Assembly (NCBI RefSeq): GCF_026460985.1
Contig: NZ_JAPKNM010000025.1
Location: 17,506 to 81,505 of the forward strand
Source of the DNA: Sphingomonas sp.
GTDB lineage: Bacteria; Pseudomonadota; Alphaproteobacteria; Sphingomonadales; Sphingomonadaceae
Direction of reading: 5' to 3'
DNA: 64,000 nt
Below are positions 44,299 to 52,012 of the stretch, piece after piece. The position numbers and the translations under genes were made by a program. Numbering within the stretch: the stretch's first letter is position 1; every line of letters begins with the position of its first letter. Below the pieces are notes generated by a model. The model saw only the letters and a program-made list of their open reading frames with translations, was not told the origin of the DNA and did no database searches.

Positions 44299-44418
44299 TC
44301 AGGCTTCCACGTCGGCGCGTTGCTTGGGCGCCGTCCGCACGATCAGGTACATCGCGCCCAGGCAGGCCGAAACGCTCAGCCCGCAAATCGCGGCCAAGCC
44401 GATATAGAGTGCCGACAT
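44299..44418 (-). CDS. 39-residue single-helix membrane protein
   Basis: MSALYIGLAAICGLSVSACL followed by GAMYLIVRTAPKQR and an acidic tail (ADVEA): one transmembrane helix with an N-out, basic-inside pattern. The ATG follows AGGGGA at seven bases, a good ribosome-binding site, and a hairpin follows the stop, which together support a real small gene. No family is known to me. Confidence 0.55.
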   Translation of the reverse strand: MSALYIGLAAICGLSVSACLGAMYLIVRTAPKQRADVEA

Positions 44419-44602
44419 CGATCCATCCCCTCGCTTATCTGCCGCGAGACTGCGTGGGTTTGTGGAACTCGGCAAGAAACATTCGTCGCTGCACCGCGGC
44501 GCGACTTTGCTGCACTGGCGAACACTTAAATCCTCCCCGTCCCGGGGAGGATTAGTTTGGCCCGCCCCTCGAACCCAAAATCCACCACTCCTCACATTGC
44601 AA

Positions 44603-44617
44603 TTGCGAATCGTTCGC
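44603..44617. promoter_or_regulatory. Fur-box-like palindrome upstream of the PepSY operon
   Basis: TTGCGAATCGTTCGC contains GCGAA-TCG-TTCGC. The same 15-base word with two changes (TTGCGAGGCGTTCGC) occurs upstream of the siderophore receptor at 51705-51719, beside a clear Fur box. It lies 43 bp before the PepSY start codon. A small hairpin with CCTCCCC/GGGGAGG arms lies at 44531-44551. Confidence 0.45.
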
Positions 44618-44659
44618 GTTATCGGCGGCTATCCCAAGGAATCGAGTTCGTCCCAGTCC

Positions 44660-45304
44660 ATGCACGGTACAACTGCAGCGCCGGCCAAAGCGAAGCGCAG
44701 CCGGAAGAGCTTCTGGCTGAAGCAGCTGCACATGTGGCATTGGATGAGCTCGGCGGTGAGCCTGATCGGGCTGATGCTGTTCGCGATCACCGGCTTCACG
44801 CTCAATCACGCGGCCGATATCGAGGCCTCGCCCAAATCGGTCGAGCGCGCCGCGCAGCTGCCGCCGGCCTTGCTCGCGCAGGTGAAGCCCGACGACGCGC
44901 CCGACAGCAAGAAGCCGTTGCCCGCCGAGGTCGCCAGGTTCGTCGGCGAGAAATTGGCGATGCCTACCGCGGGCGACGCCGAATGGACGATCGACACGGT
45001 CTATCTCGCGCAGCCGCGCCCCGGCGGCGACGGCTGGATCTCGATCGATCGCGAGACCGGCGAAGTGACCAGCGAAGTCAGCTCGCGCGGCTGGATCGCC
45101 TATCTCAACGACCTCCACAAGGGCCGCAACGCCGGCGCGGTGTGGAAGTGGTTCATCGACATCTTCGTGCTCGCCTGCGTGGTCTTCTCGCTGACCGGGC
45201 TGGTGCTGCTGCAGATGCACGCGCGGCATCGCCGGAGCACCTGGCCGCTCGTCGCGTTGGGGCTGATCGTCCCCGCCGCGATCGCCATCTTCTTCATCCA
45301 CTAA
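44660..45304 (+). CDS. PepSY-associated transmembrane protein
   Basis: A 214-residue inner-membrane protein. The N-terminus RSRKSFWLKQLHMWHWMSSAVSL with helix 1 at about residues 29-47 (LMLFAITGFTLNH) is the PepSY_TM signature, with histidines (HMWHW, NH) that can serve as haem or metal ligands. A periplasmic loop of about 110 residues includes a PepSY-like stretch (WISIDRETGEVTSEVSSRGW). Two C-terminal helices follow (about 160-180 and 195-213). PepSY_TM proteins act in ferric-siderophore reduction or electron transfer. It leads an operon with DUF2271, DUF4198 and ApbE genes. Confidence 0.85.
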   Translation: MHGTTAAPAKAKRSRKSFWLKQLHMWHWMSSAVSLIGLMLFAITGFTLNHAADIEASPKSVERAAQLPPALLAQVKPDDAPDSKKPLPAEVARFVGEKLAMPTAGDAEWTIDTVYLAQPRPGGDGWISIDRETGEVTSEVSSRGWIAYLNDLHKGRNAGAVWKWFIDIFVLACVVFSLTGLVLLQMHARHRRSTWPLVALGLIVPAAIAIFFIH

Positions 45305-45320
45305 AGGGGTTTCGCCAGCC

Positions 45321-45842
45321 ATGCAGATCCGCCTGACCGGTCTCACCGTCACCGCCATGGGGGCGAGCGCGCTCGTCGCCGGCCCGGCCGCGGCACAGAC
45401 GCTCGACCTGACGATCACCATCCCCAAGCTCAGCGTCGCCGAATATCACCGGCCCTATGTCGCGGTGTGGCTCGAGAAGGAGGGCGCCGCGCCGCGGACG
45501 CTCGCGGTCTGGTACGATTTCGACTTGAAGGCCAATGAGGGCACCAAGTGGCTGCGCGACGTGCGCCAATGGTGGCGCGCCTCGGGCCGGTCCATGTCCT
45601 TCCCTGCCGACGGGGTGACCGGGGCGACGCGCGCGCCGGGTACGCACAAGCTGAGCTTCACCGCCGGCCGCGGCCCGATGCCCGCGCTCACCGGGGGCAA
45701 CTACACGCTCGTCGTCGAGGCCGCGCGCGAGGTCGGCGGCCGCGAGCTGCTCCGCCTGCCGTTCAGCGTTCCCGCCGGCGGCACCGCCACCGCCCAGGGC
45801 GCGAGCGAGCTCGGCGCCGTCGGCCTCACCGTTCGCCGCTGA
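45321..45842 (+). CDS. DUF2271 periplasmic protein with an ApbE-type flavinylation motif
   Basis: A 173-residue exported protein (signal peptide to PAAAQ). DUF2271 features: LDLTITIPKLSVAEYHRPYVAVWLE, then LAVWYDFDLKANEGTKWLRDVRQWW. Residues 97-103 read DGVTGAT, matching the D-x-x-S/T-G-A-T/S motif that ApbE modifies by covalent FMN attachment, here to Thr103 by analogy with NqrC/RnfG. The motif lies next to an ApbE gene three genes downstream, so this is probably the flavoprotein substrate of that enzyme, shuttling electrons between the PepSY membrane protein and a periplasmic acceptor (inference). Confidence 0.85.
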   Translation: MQIRLTGLTVTAMGASALVAGPAAAQTLDLTITIPKLSVAEYHRPYVAVWLEKEGAAPRTLAVWYDFDLKANEGTKWLRDVRQWWRASGRSMSFPADGVTGATRAPGTHKLSFTAGRGPMPALTGGNYTLVVEAAREVGGRELLRLPFSVPAGGTATAQGASELGAVGLTVRR

Positions 45843-45856
45843 TCATAAGGGGGAAG

Positions 45857-46729
45857 ATGATGAAGTTTCGCACGCCGATCCTTGCCGCCGCCGCCATCCT
45901 CGCGCTCGCCGCGCCCGCCGCGGTGCAGGCGCACCGCATGTGGATGATCGCCTCGTCCACCACCGTTTCGGGCACCGACAATTGGGTGACCGTCGACGCC
46001 GCGGTCTCGAACGACCTGTTCTTCTTCGATCATCAACCGATCCGCGCGGTGCCGGCCGTCACGCAGCCCGACGGCACTCCGGGCACGGTCGAGAACCACG
46101 CCGTCGGCAAGTTCCGCGCGACCTTCGACGTGCACCTCACGCAGCAGGGCACCTACCGCATCGGCACGGTCAGCCAGACCGTGTTCGGCAGCTACAAGCT
46201 GGGCGGCGAGACCAGGATGATCCCGCGCGGCACCACCGCGGACAAGCTCGCCACGGTGATCCCGGCAGGCGCCGCCGATATCCAGACCTCGGAGAGCTTC
46301 AGCCGCAACGAGATCTATGTGACGCAGGGCGCGCCGACGACGACGGTGTTCAAGCCCATGGGCAAGGGCATCGAGCTGGTGCCGGTCACGCACCCGAACG
46401 ACCTCGTCGTCGGCGAGGCGGCGACCTTCCAGTTCCTGCTCGACGGCAAGCCCGCACCGGATCTGTTCGTCACGGTGATCCCCGGCGGCATCCGCTATCG
46501 CGATAGCCTCAAGCAGCAGGATCTCAAGACCGGCGCCGATGGCAAGGTCTCGATCAACTGGCCGGATCCCGGCCTCTATTGGATCAACGTCACGCCCACC
46601 CGTCCGCGCGAGGAAGGGCCGGGCACCGGCGCTCCCGGTGCCGGCGGCCCGCAGCGCCCCGGCGGCATGGCCGGCCCGCCGCAGCGGCGCGTGAGCTACG
46701 TCACTACGGTCGAGGTGCTCGCCCCCTGA
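45857..46729 (+). CDS. DUF4198 periplasmic protein
   Basis: A 290-residue exported protein (signal peptide to AAVQA, then HRMWMIASSTTVS, the usual DUF4198 start with an N-terminal histidine). It is built of beta-sandwich segments (VTVDAAVSNDLFFFDHQPI, TYRIGTVSQTVFGSYKL, LVVGEAATFQFLLDGKPAPDL) and ends in a Gly/Pro-rich linker and a strand. An N-terminal histidine after signal cleavage plus inner histidines suggests metal binding (Cu or Fe; inference). Two ATGs (45857, 45860) follow GGGGGA. It sits between DUF2271 and ApbE in the operon. Confidence 0.82.
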   Translation: MMKFRTPILAAAAILALAAPAAVQAHRMWMIASSTTVSGTDNWVTVDAAVSNDLFFFDHQPIRAVPAVTQPDGTPGTVENHAVGKFRATFDVHLTQQGTYRIGTVSQTVFGSYKLGGETRMIPRGTTADKLATVIPAGAADIQTSESFSRNEIYVTQGAPTTTVFKPMGKGIELVPVTHPNDLVVGEAATFQFLLDGKPAPDLFVTVIPGGIRYRDSLKQQDLKTGADGKVSINWPDPGLYWINVTPTRPREEGPGTGAPGAGGPQRPGGMAGPPQRRVSYVTTVEVLAP

Positions 46730-47700
46730 GGATCGCGATCCCGCCTGCGCTTTCGGCGCGCGCGTTCCATCGCCGCGCTTCGGGCGCCGCCGTGGCGGAG
46801 TTCGGCGGCGCGACGATGGGCACGACCTGGTCGGTGCGGATCGCGGCGCTGCCCGGCCGGCTTGCCGAGGTGATCGAGCCGGGGATCCGCGCGATCCTCG
46901 ACCGGATCGTCGCGCAGATGAGTCAGTGGGAGCCGGAGTCCGATCTCAGCCGGTTCAATCGATCGAGCCCGGGCAGTTGGCAGAGGCTGCCGCCCGAGTT
47001 CGTCCATGTGCTTGATGCCGCGCTGGACGTGTCCGCGCGGAGCGGCGGTGTCTTCGATCCGGCAATGGGCGTGCTCGCCGACCGATGGGGCTTCGGACCA
47101 TCGGGGGCCCGCGCGAGCGTTCCTCCCGCCGAGCCCATAAGCGAGCGGCGGATCGAGCTCGACTCGCTGCTGTTCAGCGCGCGGCGGAGCGTTGGGGCGG
47201 CGCTCGACTTCTCCGGGATCGCCAAGGGCTATGCCGTCGACGCCGTGGCCGGATATCTGCACGGGCTGGGGCTGGAGGACTTCCTCGTCGAGATCGGCGG
47301 CGAGCTGCGCGGCAGCGGGATCAGGCCCGACGGCCAGCCCTGGTGGGTCGATGTCGAGCAAGTGCTGGGCGCATCGGTCGCGCCGATCCGAGTGGCGCTC
47401 CATGGCCTGTCCATCGCCACCTCGGGCGACTATCGCCGCCATTTCGAAGCAGAGGGCAAGCGCTACGCGCACACGCTCGACCCGCGCACCGGTGCGCCGG
47501 CGGACAATGGCGTGGCGTCGGTCACGGTGCTGCATGCGGAATGCATGCTCGCCGACGCCTGGGCGACGGCGCTGACCGTGCTCGGGCCCGAGGGGTTCGC
47601 GGTGGCGGAGCGCGAGGGTCTGGCCGCGCACATGGTGGTGCGCGAAGAGCAGGGTGCACGCGAGATCCTGTCTCCCGGCTTCTTGGCGATGCTCGCCTAA
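46726..47700 (+). CDS. apbE: FAD:protein FMN transferase, ApbE (possible CTG start)
   Basis: ApbE transfers FMN from FAD to Thr/Ser in target proteins in the periplasm. Motifs: GGATMGTTWSVRI near the start, ALDFSGIAKGYAVDAVAGYL, FLVEIGGELRGSG, ATSGDYRRHF and YAHTLDPRTGAP, with the metal-binding DAWATAL at the C-terminal side. No ATG is at a plausible place. The conserved-looking N-terminus LRIAIPPALSARAFHRR begins at CTG 46726, which overlaps the DUF4198 stop as CTGA, with a GAGG ten bases upstream. The alternative is GTG 46792. The upstream part lacks a clear signal peptide. It is the last gene of the PepSY operon and acts on DUF2271 (inference). Confidence 0.88.
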   Translation: MRIAIPPALSARAFHRRASGAAVAEFGGATMGTTWSVRIAALPGRLAEVIEPGIRAILDRIVAQMSQWEPESDLSRFNRSSPGSWQRLPPEFVHVLDAALDVSARSGGVFDPAMGVLADRWGFGPSGARASVPPAEPISERRIELDSLLFSARRSVGAALDFSGIAKGYAVDAVAGYLHGLGLEDFLVEIGGELRGSGIRPDGQPWWVDVEQVLGASVAPIRVALHGLSIATSGDYRRHFEAEGKRYAHTLDPRTGAPADNGVASVTVLHAECMLADAWATALTVLGPEGFAVAEREGLAAHMVVREEQGAREILSPGFLAMLA

Positions 47701-47732
47701 TTCGTCACCCCGGCATGCGCCGGGATGACGAA
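47701..47732. terminator. Hairpin between convergent iron operons
   Basis: TTCGTCACCCCGGC and GCCGGGATGACGAA form a 14-bp stem with one C-A mismatch on the plus strand, which becomes a G-U pair in the minus-strand transcript. It begins at the base after the ApbE stop and ends six bases before the dioxygenase stop. Confidence 0.65.
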
Positions 47733-47738
47733 CGAGGG

Positions 47739-48422
47739 TCAGGCGTCGGCCCAGCTCCGCAGCAGGTTGTGATAGACGCCGGTGAGCTCGATCACCGAGC
47801 GGTCCGCGCCGCCGAGCTGGCCGGTCAGCCGCTGGACCGCCCGATCGAGATCGAACAGGATCCGGCGGTTGCCGTCGTCGCGCACCATCGACTGCAGCCA
47901 GAAGAAGGATGCGACCCGAATCCCGCGCGTCACCGGCGTGACATGGTGCAGGCTCGACGAGGGATAGAGCACCGCGTGCCCCGCCGGCAGCTTGACGCAC
48001 TGCTCGCCGAAACTGCCTTCGATTACCAGCTCGCCGCCCTCATAGGCGGCCGGGTCTTCGAGGAACACGGTCATCGACAGGTCGCTGCGGATGCGGAAAT
48101 CGGTGCCGCGCTGGATTCGGATCGCATTGTCGACATGGGTGTCGAAGGCCTGGCCCTCGCCATAGCGGTTGAAGAGGGGCGGGAAGACCTTGAGGGGCAG
48201 CGCCGCGGCGACGAAGGCGGGAGACGCCGCGAGCGCATCGAGGATGATCGCCCCGGCCTCGGCATGGGCGGGGCTGCCCTCGGGCAATTGCTCGTTGCGC
48301 TTGGCGAGTGCGGACTGCGGCCCCGAAGTGGCGTTGCCGTCGATCCATTCGGCCATGTCGATGACCGCACGGATGCGCGCGACCTGATCGGCGGAAAGCA
48401 AGTCGGGGATCGCGATCAGCAT
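47739..48422 (-). CDS. piuC: PKHD-type Fe(II)/2-oxoglutarate dioxygenase (PiuC/YbiX)
   Basis: A 227-residue cytoplasmic oxygenase: [18 protein letters not shown], metal ligands His96 and Asp98 (FDTHVDNAI), His159 ([14 protein letters not shown]) and the 2-oxoglutarate-binding Arg169 in [12 protein letters not shown]. PiuC/YbiX proteins are encoded with catecholate siderophore receptors and are iron-regulated; the substrate is not established. The start overlaps the SEL1 stop by seven bases, so they are co-translated. Order here: receptor, SEL1, PiuC. Similar receptor/piuC/SEL1 clusters are known in Pseudomonas. Confidence 0.92.
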   Translation of the reverse strand: MLIAIPDLLSADQVARIRAVIDMAEWIDGNATSGPQSALAKRNEQLPEGSPAHAEAGAIILDALAASPAFVAAALPLKVFPPLFNRYGEGQAFDTHVDNAIRIQRGTDFRIRSDLSMTVFLEDPAAYEGGELVIEGSFGEQCVKLPAGHAVLYPSSSLHHVTPVTRGIRVASFFWLQSMVRDDGNRRILFDLDRAVQRLTGQLGGADRSVIELTGVYHNLLRSWADA

Positions 48423-49117
48423 GGCAGCGCGCCTTCGAGCTCGGGCCAGCGCGAGCCGCGGATCCAGGCACGCGCTTTCTCCGTGAAGGCCGGAGTCGCC
48501 GTCTCGCCGCACCGCGCCAGCCAGCCCCGCGCCGCCGCGAGGTCGCCGCGCTCGGCAAGCATCCGCGCATGGTTGAACTGCCCGCGAAAGTCGCCGCCCT
48601 CGGCCGCGCGGGCGTAGCATATGGCTGCCTTGGTCATGTCGCGTGCCACCACCCATCCGTCCTCGTGGAAGCTGCCGACATAGTTGACGGCCTTGGCATT
48701 GCCCATCGCGGCCGCCTTCTCGAACCAGCCCAGCGCCGCCGCCTTGTCCTCGGCGACGCCGTCACCCAGCGCCAGCGCGGTGGCGTAATTGTACATGCCC
48801 CAGTCGAGCCCGCGCTCCGCGGCGATGCGGAAGCATTCGGCGGCGCGCGCCTTGTTCACCGGCGTGCCCTGGCCGAGATCGTAGCAGCGGCCGACCATGT
48901 TGAGCGCCATCAGATGCCCCTGCGCCGCCGCCTTGTTGAACCAGGCGAAGCCGGCATGCGGGTCGCCGCCGTCCAGCAGCATCTGGCCGTAGACCGCCTG
49001 CGTCTCGGCCACGCCCGCCTCGGCACCTTCCCGAATCAACGCCGCCCGCTCCTCCGGCGAACCGGAGAGGCGGGCGACGATCTCCTGGGGGGAGATGGAG
49101 TCGAGCGCTTCGCGCAA
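48416..49117 (-). CDS. SEL1-repeat protein (TTG start)
   Basis: About 233 residues of SEL1/TPR-like repeats: [59 protein letters not shown] and [20 protein letters not shown], about 36 residues apart. No signal peptide. The frame is open further upstream, but the receptor stop is at 49122 and the first sensible start is TTG 49117 ([17 protein letters not shown]), five bases later, implying coupling rather than an independent ribosome-binding site. SEL1 proteins are adaptors. It is conserved with PiuC and the siderophore receptor. Confidence 0.85.
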   Translation of the reverse strand: MREALDSISPQEIVARLSGSPEERAALIREGAEAGVAETQAVYGQMLLDGGDPHAGFAWFNKAAAQGHLMALNMVGRCYDLGQGTPVNKARAAECFRIAAERGLDWGMYNYATALALGDGVAEDKAAALGWFEKAAAMGNAKAVNYVGSFHEDGWVVARDMTKAAICYARAAEGGDFRGQFNHARMLAERGDLAAARGWLARCGETATPAFTEKARAWIRGSRWPELEGALPC

Positions 49118-49121
49118 GGCG

Positions 49122-51665
49122 TCAGAACTTGAACCCGATCGTCGCGAAGGCCGAGCGGCCCGGCGCGATCGTCGCATAATGCGAGGTATAGGCCTGGGTG
49201 AAATAGGTCTCGTCGGTTACGTTGTTCACGTTCACGCTCAGATCGATATTGTCGGTGACCTTGTAGCTCAGCCGCGCGTCGAAACGCCAATATCCGGGGA
49301 TCGTGCGCGACAGGACCTTGGTGGCGGGGACGACCGTCACCACGCCGGCCGCGTTCTGCGTCGCGCTGCGATTGTCCTGATAGCCGCCGAAGACGCGGCT
49401 GGTGTAGAAGGCGCCGCCGCCGACGCCGAGGCGGCTGGTCGGCTTGAGGTCCGCCCACAGCGTGAAGCTGTCCCTGGCCGTCTGCGTCGCCTGGCGCCCG
49501 GTATTGACCGAGGGCACCGCCACCACCTTTGCAGGCTGGACGGTCACGCCACCGACCACGACTGCCGGCGCCGTCAGCGCGGTGAAGCCGCCGTCGACGA
49601 TCTTCGGGTCGAGGTGCGTGTAGCCGCCGAACACCGTCAGCCACTTGGTGACGTTGCCGTTGAAGTTGAACTCGACGCCGCGGATGCGGCGCTTGCCGAC
49701 GAACTCGATCGTGTTGTCGGGACCGGTCACGCGGGCATTGTCGGTGTCGGTCTGGAACGCGGCGAGCGTGAGCGACAGCTGCTCGTCGAACAATGCGGCC
49801 TTGGCGCCGACCTCATAGGATTTTGTCTTCTCGACCTTGAGGCTGTCGAGCAGCGCAAGCGCCGCGGCGGTGTTGGTGGTGCCGAGCCCATTGCCCTCCT
49901 GGCCTTCGCCGAGCAGGCTGTTCGGCGGCGTCGCGGACGTCGCATAGCTGGCATAGAGGCTGGTGTTGGCCGTCGGCTTGAAGACCAGACCCGCCTGCCA
50001 GTTGAACAGATTGTCGGTGCGGCTGAGGCTGAAGGTGCTCGTCGCGCTTGCGGCCTGGCCCGGGGTCACCTTGGATTCGAAGCGATCGAAGCGGCCGCCG
50101 AGGTTGAGCACCAGCGACGGGATGAGCGTGATCGAATCGAATGCGTAGACGGAGAGCGTCTTGGCGTCGTTCTGCGTCTCCGCGATCGGCAGCGAGCGGA
50201 CGATCGGCGCGGTCGCGGTCGACGTGTCGGACGCGTAATTGACCCAGGGGTCGCTGGGGTTCGGGTCGAACAGGCTGGCGCAATAGAAGCGTGCGATCGA
50301 CGCGGTGTTGCACCGGGGCGAGATCGTCGAGCCGGCCGAGAGGATCTCGACTCCGCTGGTGTTGAGGAAGCCGCGCGTGACGAAGGTGCCGCGGCGCGCC
50401 TTCTCCCAGCTCAGTTCGGTGCCGACGGCGAAGCTGTGCTTCACCGAGCCGGTCTCGAACGTGCCGTAGAGATCGGTCTGGTTGGTCAGTGCCTCGGTAT
50501 AGCCGTAGCGTGTGTTGCCGCGCCGCCAGACATAGCCGCCGGTCAACACGTCGCCGCGCGCGCCCGCGGCGCCGGTCGTCGGGTTCGTCGCCGCGGTGCC
50601 GAAGACATTGCCCTGGCTGTCGTCGGGCAGCAGGAAGATATAGGCCTGATCGTTGCGGCTGAAGCGCGAGCTGTTGCGCAGCGTCACCGCGCCGAAATCA
50701 TGCTCGACGCGCAGCGTCACCTGGTGCGTGGTCGCATCGCGGAAGTCGCGCGACTTGAGGCCGTAGAAGGTTTCGCGAGCGACGTGCCCGGTGACGCCGC
50801 CGATGGTGGTGATGTCGCCGATCGCCGGTTCGGAATAGAGCTCGCCAGTCCCCGGAGCATTGGCGATCGTGTAGAGGAAGGGGATCCCGCTGTCGGGAAG
50901 CTCGTGGCTCTCCAGATAATAATAAGCGAGCGTCATGCGCGTATCGCTGTTCAGCCCGAGCGTGAACGACGGCGCCACGCCCCAGCGACGCGACCAGATC
51001 GCGTCGCGGCCGGCGACGTCCTGATCGTGCCACATGGCAGCCACGCGGACGCCGATCATGTCGGTGAGCTGCTGGTTCACGTCGAGCGTCGCGCGCTTAT
51101 AGTCGGCGGTGCCGAAGCTGCCGGCGGCCTTCACGAAATTGCCTGCGACGGGAAGCTTGGTGACGACGTTGATCGATCCGCCCGCGCTGCCGCGACCGCC
51201 CAGCGTCGAATCCGAGCCGCGCACGATCTGGACCTGTTCGACGGCGAATACTTCGCGGGTCTGGGCGGCGATGTCGCGCACGCCGTCGACGAAGCTGCTG
51301 CCCTGGCTGTCGAAGCCGCGGATGAAGGGACGGTCGCCGATCGGATTGCCGCCCTCCGCGGCGCCGAAGGTGATGCCGGGGACGGTGCGCAGCGCGTCGG
51401 CCAGGCTCGCCGAGCCGGTCTGCTCGATCACCTGCTCGGGCAGCACCACCACCGAGCGCGGCGTGTTGACCAGCTTCGCGGTGGCCTTGGGGCTGTCGCG
51501 CTGCTCCAGCTGACCGGTGACGACGATCTGGCCCTGGTCCTGCTCGTCATTCTTCCCGCCCGGCGACTTGTCGTCGGAGCCGGCATGCGCCGGCGCGCTG
51601 GCGATGAAGCCGACGCAGGCAAGCGCGAGGAAGGCCGGCGATGCGGCGGGCGTGGAACGCGTCAC
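49122..51665 (-). CDS. Catecholate-type TonB-dependent siderophore receptor (Fiu/PiuA-like)
   Basis: An 847-residue outer-membrane receptor: a signal peptide (FIASAPAHAG), then GQIVVTGQLEQRDSPKATAKL, a plug (TPRSVVVLPEQVIEQTGSASLADALRTVPG, GDRPFIRGFDSQGSSFVDG, VEQVQIVRGSDSTLGGRGS) and a barrel ending SAFATIGFKF. The plug and the downstream PiuC and SEL1 genes mark the Fiu/PiuA class, which takes up iron complexes of catechols and monomeric siderophore breakdown products. A Fur-like palindrome lies about 65 bp upstream, so iron repression is likely. Confidence 0.93.
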   Translation of the reverse strand: MTRSTPAASPAFLALACVGFIASAPAHAGSDDKSPGGKNDEQDQGQIVVTGQLEQRDSPKATAKLVNTPRSVVVLPEQVIEQTGSASLADALRTVPGITFGAAEGGNPIGDRPFIRGFDSQGSSFVDGVRDIAAQTREVFAVEQVQIVRGSDSTLGGRGSAGGSINVVTKLPVAGNFVKAAGSFGTADYKRATLDVNQQLTDMIGVRVAAMWHDQDVAGRDAIWSRRWGVAPSFTLGLNSDTRMTLAYYYLESHELPDSGIPFLYTIANAPGTGELYSEPAIGDITTIGGVTGHVARETFYGLKSRDFRDATTHQVTLRVEHDFGAVTLRNSSRFSRNDQAYIFLLPDDSQGNVFGTAATNPTTGAAGARGDVLTGGYVWRRGNTRYGYTEALTNQTDLYGTFETGSVKHSFAVGTELSWEKARRGTFVTRGFLNTSGVEILSAGSTISPRCNTASIARFYCASLFDPNPSDPWVNYASDTSTATAPIVRSLPIAETQNDAKTLSVYAFDSITLIPSLVLNLGGRFDRFESKVTPGQAASATSTFSLSRTDNLFNWQAGLVFKPTANTSLYASYATSATPPNSLLGEGQEGNGLGTTNTAAALALLDSLKVEKTKSYEVGAKAALFDEQLSLTLAAFQTDTDNARVTGPDNTIEFVGKRRIRGVEFNFNGNVTKWLTVFGGYTHLDPKIVDGGFTALTAPAVVVGGVTVQPAKVVAVPSVNTGRQATQTARDSFTLWADLKPTSRLGVGGGAFYTSRVFGGYQDNRSATQNAAGVVTVVPATKVLSRTIPGYWRFDARLSYKVTDNIDLSVNVNNVTDETYFTQAYTSHYATIAPGRSAFATIGFKF

Positions 51666-51705
51666 GAAAAGATCCCCCTGATGGTCTCGTTTCGCGCTCA
51701 GCTAT

Positions 51706-51720
51706 TGCGAGGCGTTCGCA
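51706..51720. promoter_or_regulatory. Secondary Fur-like palindrome
   Basis: TGCGA-GGCGT-TCGCA, a perfect five-base inverted repeat, lies eight bases downstream of the main Fur-like box toward the receptor gene. The flanking word TTGCGAGGCGTTCGC recurs before the PepSY operon at 44603. Confidence 0.5.
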
Positions 51721-51728
51721 GAGTCAAC

Positions 51729-51747
51729 GATAATGCGAGCGATTATC
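51729..51747. promoter_or_regulatory. Fur-box-like palindrome upstream of the siderophore receptor
   Basis: GATAAT-GCGAGCG-ATTATC, a 19-bp site with six-base arms identical to those of the E. coli Fur consensus (GATAAT..ATTATC). It lies 64-82 bp upstream of the receptor start and overlaps the last codon of the ribbon-helix-helix gene, so the receptor has its own iron-controlled promoter rather than depending on the CobT operon. Confidence 0.75.
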
Positions 51748-52012
51748 AACTTTGTCGCAAAATGTCGCGAACAGGCTGCGCGACCAGCCATGTCCGCAGC
51801 GCGCTCGCCAGGTTGGGAGGGTCTTCGGCCTGGATCCGGGCATGGTCGATCGCGGCGATCAGCGCGTTGAGCGGAAGCGACCGCGCCGCCGCGGCGCGCT
51901 CCAGCGCTTCCCAGAATATCGGTTCGAGGCTGATCGAGGTCTGGTGCCCGGCGATCGTCACCGAGCGCTTCACCGGCCCCGCGAAGCCGCCGGGGGGCGG
52001 CTCGATCGTCAT
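51746..52012 (-). CDS. Ribbon-helix-helix domain protein
   Basis: An 88-residue protein: [39 protein letters not shown], the RHH_4 arrangement of a basic strand and two helices, with helix 2 ending in AAIDHA and a tail [13 protein letters not shown]. It may bind DNA as a dimer, though the family is often of unknown function. Its start overlaps the CobT stop by four bases (ATGA), so it is the last gene of the CobS-CobT-RHH operon. The Fur-like box of the next gene overlaps its 3' end. Confidence 0.85.
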   Translation of the reverse strand: MTIEPPPGGFAGPVKRSVTIAGHQTSISLEPIFWEALERAAAARSLPLNALIAAIDHARIQAEDPPNLASALRTWLVAQPVRDILRQS

